Source: an uncultured Prevotellaceae bacterium (lineage in GTDB: Bacteria; Bacteroidota; Bacteroidia; Bacteroidales; Bacteroidaceae). Taken from it: a DNA stretch of 9,329 nucleotides. The stretch covers positions 1-9,329 of the forward strand of contig OMXX01000126.1 of NCBI GenBank assembly GCA_900315105.1. The letters run 5' to 3'. The notes beneath the pieces were generated by a model. It was not told the DNA's origin, ran no database searches, and worked only from the letters and a program-made list of their open reading frames with translations. Positions within the stretch are counted from its first letter, which is position 1. Each line of letters starts with the position of its first letter. A program made the position numbers and the translations under genes. Of the stretch, positions 6,486-9,329 are shown piece by piece.

Positions 6486-7793
6486 ATGAACAACGACATA
6501 CTTGATGTCTTCGGACCTGTAGAGGATACCACAACTGATATTATCAAGGTTGTGGGTGTTGGTGGCGGTGGATGTAACGCCGTCGGGAATATGTATCATG
6601 AAGGGATGAAAAGCGTCACCTTTGCGGTATGTAATACCGACAGTAAGAGCCTGTCTGTCAATCCTGTGCCGACCAAGATAATGCTCGGAAAAAGTGGTCA
6701 TGGTGCCGGAGCTGACCCGAAGAAGGGTAGGGAGGAGGCAGAACAGAATATAGAGGATTTGAAGCGCCTGTTTAGTGACCATACCCAGATGACATTCATC
6801 GTATGTGCAATGGGAGGAGGAACTGGTACGGGTGCCGGTCCTTTCGTGGCAGGTATCGCCAAGGAACTCGGACTCCTTACCATAGGTATTGTTACCCTTC
6901 CTTTCTATTTTGAGAAACGTCCGAAAATCATAAAAGCTCTCAAGGGAATTGACGAGATGCGTGCCAATGTGGATGCTCTACTCATTATCAATAACGAGCA
7001 GATATCCAAGGTGTTTAGCGATTCTCATATCCCTGTGAACGAGGCTCTACGCAGAGCTGATGCCGTTATGGCGAATGCCGTTCGTAGTATTTCAGAACTC
7101 ATTACGCTAAACGGAAAGATTCAAACTGACCTTGCTGACGTGAAGACCACCATGAAGAATGGCGGTGGGGCGATTATGGCTATTGGTCGTGCAAGTGGTG
7201 AGCATCGTGTTCAGAAAGCCGTACTCAATGCTTTGCAGTCGCCCCTGCTCTATGGCTCAGACATCAGTAAGGCTACTCGTATTCTTTTCAATATCTACAC
7301 AAGTTCGGAGCATGAACTCTTTGTTGATGAACTTGAGGAGATTGATGCCTTTATGGATGAACTCGACACGAGCATCGACGTTATATGGGGTATGGCTACT
7401 GATGATACCCTCGATGAGGATGCGAAGATTACCATCCTTGCCACAGGCTTCGAGAATACCCTGCCTATACGGAAACGCGATGATGATGATATGTCTATGG
7501 ACGAAATCATCAACGAGATATATGGGGATAGAAAGAAAAAGCCGAGCCAAACAGTCTCTGCGACCCCTAACCCCGTCCCTTCCCCTGTGGAAGGGAAAGA
7601 GGGGGATGTTACTAATGAATCCCCAAAGGAGGCGCAAGAGGATGAGGAGGCTCAGGAAAAGCCTGATAACTCCGAAATTCATGAAAATCAGGAAACTCCC
7701 GAGAAACCCCTTGACCCTTCACGCGCCTTTTTCAATAGGGTGAAGAACAGATTTCTGCAAGGCCTCTCATCTCTAACAACGGAAGAAGATTAA
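6486..7793 (+). CDS. ftsZ: FtsZ-family tubulin-like GTPase, divergent
   Basis: A 435-residue cytoplasmic GTPase of the FtsZ family, which polymerises into the division ring. Residues 19-36 (IIKVVGVGGGGCNAVGNM) form the N-terminal GTP loop, 110-116 (GGGTGTG) is the tubulin signature, and the globular domain ends at ILATGF (317-322). The synergy loop IQTDLAD (212-218) keeps both aspartates (D215, D218; E. coli D209, D212) but has Gln213 where FtsZ has Asn207. Other differences from typical FtsZ, by alignment from memory: FEK for FEG at 142-144, Leu188 for the base-stacking Phe183, and ADA for ADD/AND at 191-193. A Pro/Glu-rich linker (about 330-410) leads to RAFFNRVKNRFLQGLSSL, not the usual IP.FLR-type tail. 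There is no ftsQ or ftsA upstream, so it is either a second FtsZ or a relocated one. Its stop overlaps the next start (TAATG). Confidence 0.93.
   Translation: MNNDILDVFGPVEDTTTDIIKVVGVGGGGCNAVGNMYHEGMKSVTFAVCNTDSKSLSVNPVPTKIMLGKSGHGAGADPKKGREEAEQNIEDLKRLFSDHTQMTFIVCAMGGGTGTGAGPFVAGIAKELGLLTIGIVTLPFYFEKRPKIIKALKGIDEMRANVDALLIINNEQISKVFSDSHIPVNEALRRADAVMANAVRSISELITLNGKIQTDLADVKTTMKNGGGAIMAIGRASGEHRVQKAVLNALQSPLLYGSDISKATRILFNIYTSSEHELFVDELEEIDAFMDELDTSIDVIWGMATDDTLDEDAKITILATGFENTLPIRKRDDDDMSMDEIINEIYGDRKKKPSQTVSATPNPVPSPVEGKEGDVTNESPKEAQEDEEAQEKPDNSEIHENQETPEKPLDPSRAFFNRVKNRFLQGLSSLTTEED
7571..7605. repeat. GC-rich palindrome inside the ftsZ linker
   Basis: CCCTTCC (7577-7583) and GGAAGGG (7589-7595) form a perfect 7-bp stem around CCTGT, flanked by CCCC (7571-7574) and GGGGG (7601-7605). 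It encodes the linker stretch around NPVPSPVEGKEG, where length and sequence are free to vary. CTAACCCC at 7567-7574 is the complement of the GGGGTTAG motif of the 4684-4784 array. Confidence 0.7.
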
Positions 7794-8389
7794 TGAACAA
7801 AGCCGAAGGTTTCAGTTCGACGGCCGAAAGGGTAAGTCAAATCACGGAGCAGTTGCGTGTTCTCTCAGAAGAACTGCGACGGGCAGGGCGCTATGATCTC
7901 CTGCTCGAAGCAATAACCGTGCCTGCTCTTCAGCAACTCAATATCGAGGCAGCCAAGGAGAGGCTGAGTCCGCTTGTCATTACGAGCGACTATCGTTTCC
8001 TCTTGCCAAGATACGAGAAGGAAGTTGAACTATCTCCAATCAACAAGGCATTATACATCTTCTTCCTCAATCACAGGGAGGGCATAGAATTCAAGTGCCT
8101 AAGTGACTATCGTGAGGAACTCATGGCCCTGTATCGCAAGGTGGGCAATAGGGTGAGCGAAGACATCATCCGCGAGTCGATAGACCGCCTCGTCAATCCA
8201 CTCGACAACTCCATAAATGAGAAATGCGCACGTATCAAAAGCGCTTTTGCCAAGTGCATGGATAACTACCAGCTGAACTACTATGCCATTTCCAAGCACT
8301 CCGTCCGCCAGGTGGAAGGCTTCACCCGCATCTGGTACGACAGAAGAAGGACAATCACGCTACCGAGAGAACTCGTGCAAGGGTTGTAA
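7793..8389 (+). CDS. Conserved Bacteroidales hypothetical protein coupled to ftsZ
   Basis: A 198-residue protein of unknown function. It has no signal peptide or membrane segment, so it should be cytoplasmic. The N-terminus (about 8-40) is charged and helical, with possible coiled coil. The core LSPINKALYIFFLNHREGIEFKCLSDYREEL (80-110), then SIDRLVNPLDNSINEKCARIKSAF (129-152) and the tail ITLPREL, matches a pattern I recall in many uncharacterised Bacteroidota proteins (S.L.KALY.LFL.HPEGI..K.L.DYR.EL, NSINEKCSRI, IALPREL); I know no assigned function. The ATG overlaps the ftsZ TAA by one base, which strongly suggests translational coupling. GGAAG at 7781-7785 could also act as a ribosome site. 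It is not the GatB/YqeY gene that I recall following ftsZ in some Bacteroidales. A role with FtsZ is inferred from linkage only. Confidence 0.88.
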   Translation: MNKAEGFSSTAERVSQITEQLRVLSEELRRAGRYDLLLEAITVPALQQLNIEAAKERLSPLVITSDYRFLLPRYEKEVELSPINKALYIFFLNHREGIEFKCLSDYREELMALYRKVGNRVSEDIIRESIDRLVNPLDNSINEKCARIKSAFAKCMDNYQLNYYAISKHSVRQVEGFTRIWYDRRRTITLPRELVQGL

Positions 8390-8570
8390 GAAGTAACCAA
8401 GTCGTTTCTCCTGCCTGTATCAGAAAGTCTTGAAATAATTGGTGTCTGGTAAAAAACAAAAAACAGAGGAAAACTTTATGTTCTCAAAATGCTAACCTGA
8501 ATTATTCATAGCCATACACCCAATAGAGCATATCCTGATGGGGGTACTATGTCTGAAATGAGATACGCCA

Positions 8571-8608
8571 ACACTAAAATCCTTATTGTTACCTGTTATC
8601 TGTTACTG
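8571..8608 (+). repeat. Left arm of a 38-bp inverted repeat (GTTACCT heptamers)
   Basis: This matches the reverse complement of 8994-9031 at about 35 of 38 positions. It contains ACAC.AAAATCCTTATT followed by three heptamers (GTTACCT, GTTATCT, GTTACTG). The two arms bound a 461-bp segment. Confidence 0.85.
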
Positions 8609-8634
8609 CAAGGATAGAAATGCCGTTGTGTCTC

Positions 8635-8719
8635 CGTTCTGCCTTCGTTCTGCCTTCGCTTCAGGTTCGCTCCCATCGATGGAGTATCAACGGACTTATA
8701 ACGGACTTGGAACGGACCT
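8635..8719. repeat. Two 11-bp tandem repeats facing each other
   Basis: CGTTCTGCCTT is repeated exactly at 8635-8645 and 8646-8656. AACGGACTT plus two bases is repeated at 8689-8699, 8700-8710 and (partly) 8711-8719. Between them lies the palindrome CCATCGATGG (8673-8682). TCCGTT at 8633-8638 can pair with AACGGA in any of the three right-hand units. Confidence 0.82.
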
Positions 8720-8993
8720 ACATTGGAGGGAGTTGAAAGTTCTTGCAGAATCCCATTGAAGCCAGTATTAAATTTGGAGGATGGTTTTGAGAATGTTTTT
8801 CACGTTTTACATCGTTTTTCAAGCATACGGAGTAGGGTGAATCAGCTATGAATTAATGCTTATTGTTATGCTATTGAGACTATCAGTTGCCTATACTCTG
8901 CCCTGTGGTTTGTGCATAACAGCTTCATTATCTTTGTTTTAGATAGCTACAAACAAGATATTGGCCTCGCTCAACAAGTAAGAAAATCTCGAC

Positions 8994-9031
8994 CAGTAAC
9001 AAGTAACAGGTAACAATAAGGATTTTTGTGT
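8994..9031 (-). repeat. Right arm of the 38-bp inverted repeat
   Basis: This is the reverse-complement partner of 8571-8608. On the minus strand it reads AATCCTTATTGTTACCTGTT and then GTTACT, with about three mismatches to the left arm. Neither flank shows an obvious target-site duplication. Confidence 0.85.
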
Positions 9032-9122
9032 ATGCCAAAATTTTACAGGATTATTCTAAGGAGTTTATATACCTTATTATATATATAAATAATAAATATA
9101 GGCAGCAGTTTACACTATTTTT

Positions 9123-9155
9123 CTTATTGTTACCTGTTACCTGTTACCTGTTACC
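9123..9155 (+). repeat. Third copy of the CTTATT-(GTTACCT)n repeat
   Basis: CTTATT is followed by GTTACCT at 9129-9135, 9136-9142 and 9143-9149, then GTTACC at 9150-9155. It shares the CTTATTGTTACCTGTTA core with the arms at 8571-8608 and 8994-9031, but the heptamer units here are perfect. Confidence 0.9.
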
Positions 9156-9221
9156 GACACGTTTTCAGGGATTGTCTTTTCCTGATTTTGGTTTACAATT
9201 TTTAGTTGTTATTATACTGCA

Positions 9222-9298
9222 TTCGTTGACATCATACTTGAAAGGTTGTCGGTTTCCCGGAAAGGTTTACACAATCCTGATTTCGTTGACATCATACT
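9222..9298. repeat. 17-bp direct repeat with 60-bp period
   Basis: TTCGTTGACATCATACT occurs exactly at 9222-9238 and 9282-9298. A weaker partial copy (ATTCGTTTAC) begins at 9301 near the window edge, and ATACTG(C/A)ATTCGTT(G/T)AC recurs across the junctions. The array may continue beyond the window. Confidence 0.88.
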
Positions 9299-9329
9299 GA
9301 ATTCGTTTACTCCGCATGGAAAACTATGA

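Larger units (their letters stand above)
8390..9329. other. Gene-poor, repeat-bearing intergenic region
   Basis: About 940 bp with no open frame that looks like a real protein. No clear intrinsic terminator follows the gene ending at 8389. The region holds heptamer, 11-bp and direct repeats described separately. TATCTTTG (8929-8936) matches the -7 consensus, but TTTG at 8909-8912 is only 16 nt away and no gene follows, so it is not called a promoter. The segment 9050-9115 is extremely AT-rich. Confidence 0.75.

Noticed and set aside
7257..7682. 141-codon minus-strand open frame
   Set aside because: It lies entirely inside the clearly coding ftsZ homologue, whose conserved motifs fix the + strand frame.
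8571..9155. CRISPR array
   Set aside because: The repeats are not evenly spaced, occur in both orientations, lack uniform spacers, and no cas gene is present.
9028..9300. 90-codon open frame with hydrophobic stretches
   Set aside because: It runs through the GTTACCT heptamers and the 60-bp direct repeats, and the hydrophobicity comes from T-rich DNA. It has no recognisable domain or upstream signal.

Overview
The window looks like chromosomal DNA from a Bacteroidales bacterium, most likely Prevotella in the broad sense. Supporting points are the two exact TAnnTTTG promoter -7 boxes, the near absence of Shine-Dalgarno sites, the pairing of a TonB-dependent receptor with a DUF4249 lipoprotein, and a recognisably Bacteroidales-type FtsZ. 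The genus is an inference, because no taxon-diagnostic gene is complete.

Layout, all genes on the + strand. (1) 1-101: the 3' end of a 5S rRNA and a strong intrinsic terminator, so the window begins at the end of an rRNA operon. (2) 279-6270: a promoter followed by three envelope genes: a TonB-dependent receptor with an extra N-terminal domain, a DUF4249 lipoprotein 2 nt downstream, and, after a repeat-filled gap of 346 bp, a secreted protein with an MG2-like start and a plug-like end. An intrinsic terminator closes the set. (3) 6311-8389: a Bacteroides-type promoter, a structured leader of about 135 nt, an ftsZ homologue, and a coupled hypothetical gene that overlaps it by 1 nt (TAATG). (4) 8390-9329: about 940 bp with no convincing gene, containing several short tandem and inverted repeats.

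How the genes may work together: the receptor, lipoprotein and third protein plausibly form one outer-membrane uptake complex powered by TonB; its substrate cannot be read from the sequence. The FtsZ homologue sits away from the usual ftsQ-ftsA-ftsZ division cluster, carries several substitutions at normally conserved GTP and synergy-loop positions, and is coupled to a conserved Bacteroidales gene of unknown function. A two-gene division or cytoskeletal module is the most interesting candidate here.

A second theme is intergenic DNA built from period-7 repeats. Three different heptamer families (GGGGTTA/GAGTTGA, CTTTACC/CTTTATA and GTTACCT) occur in two separate gaps, alongside 11-, 26- and 48-bp repeats. 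A GC-rich palindrome also lies inside the linker-coding part of ftsZ.
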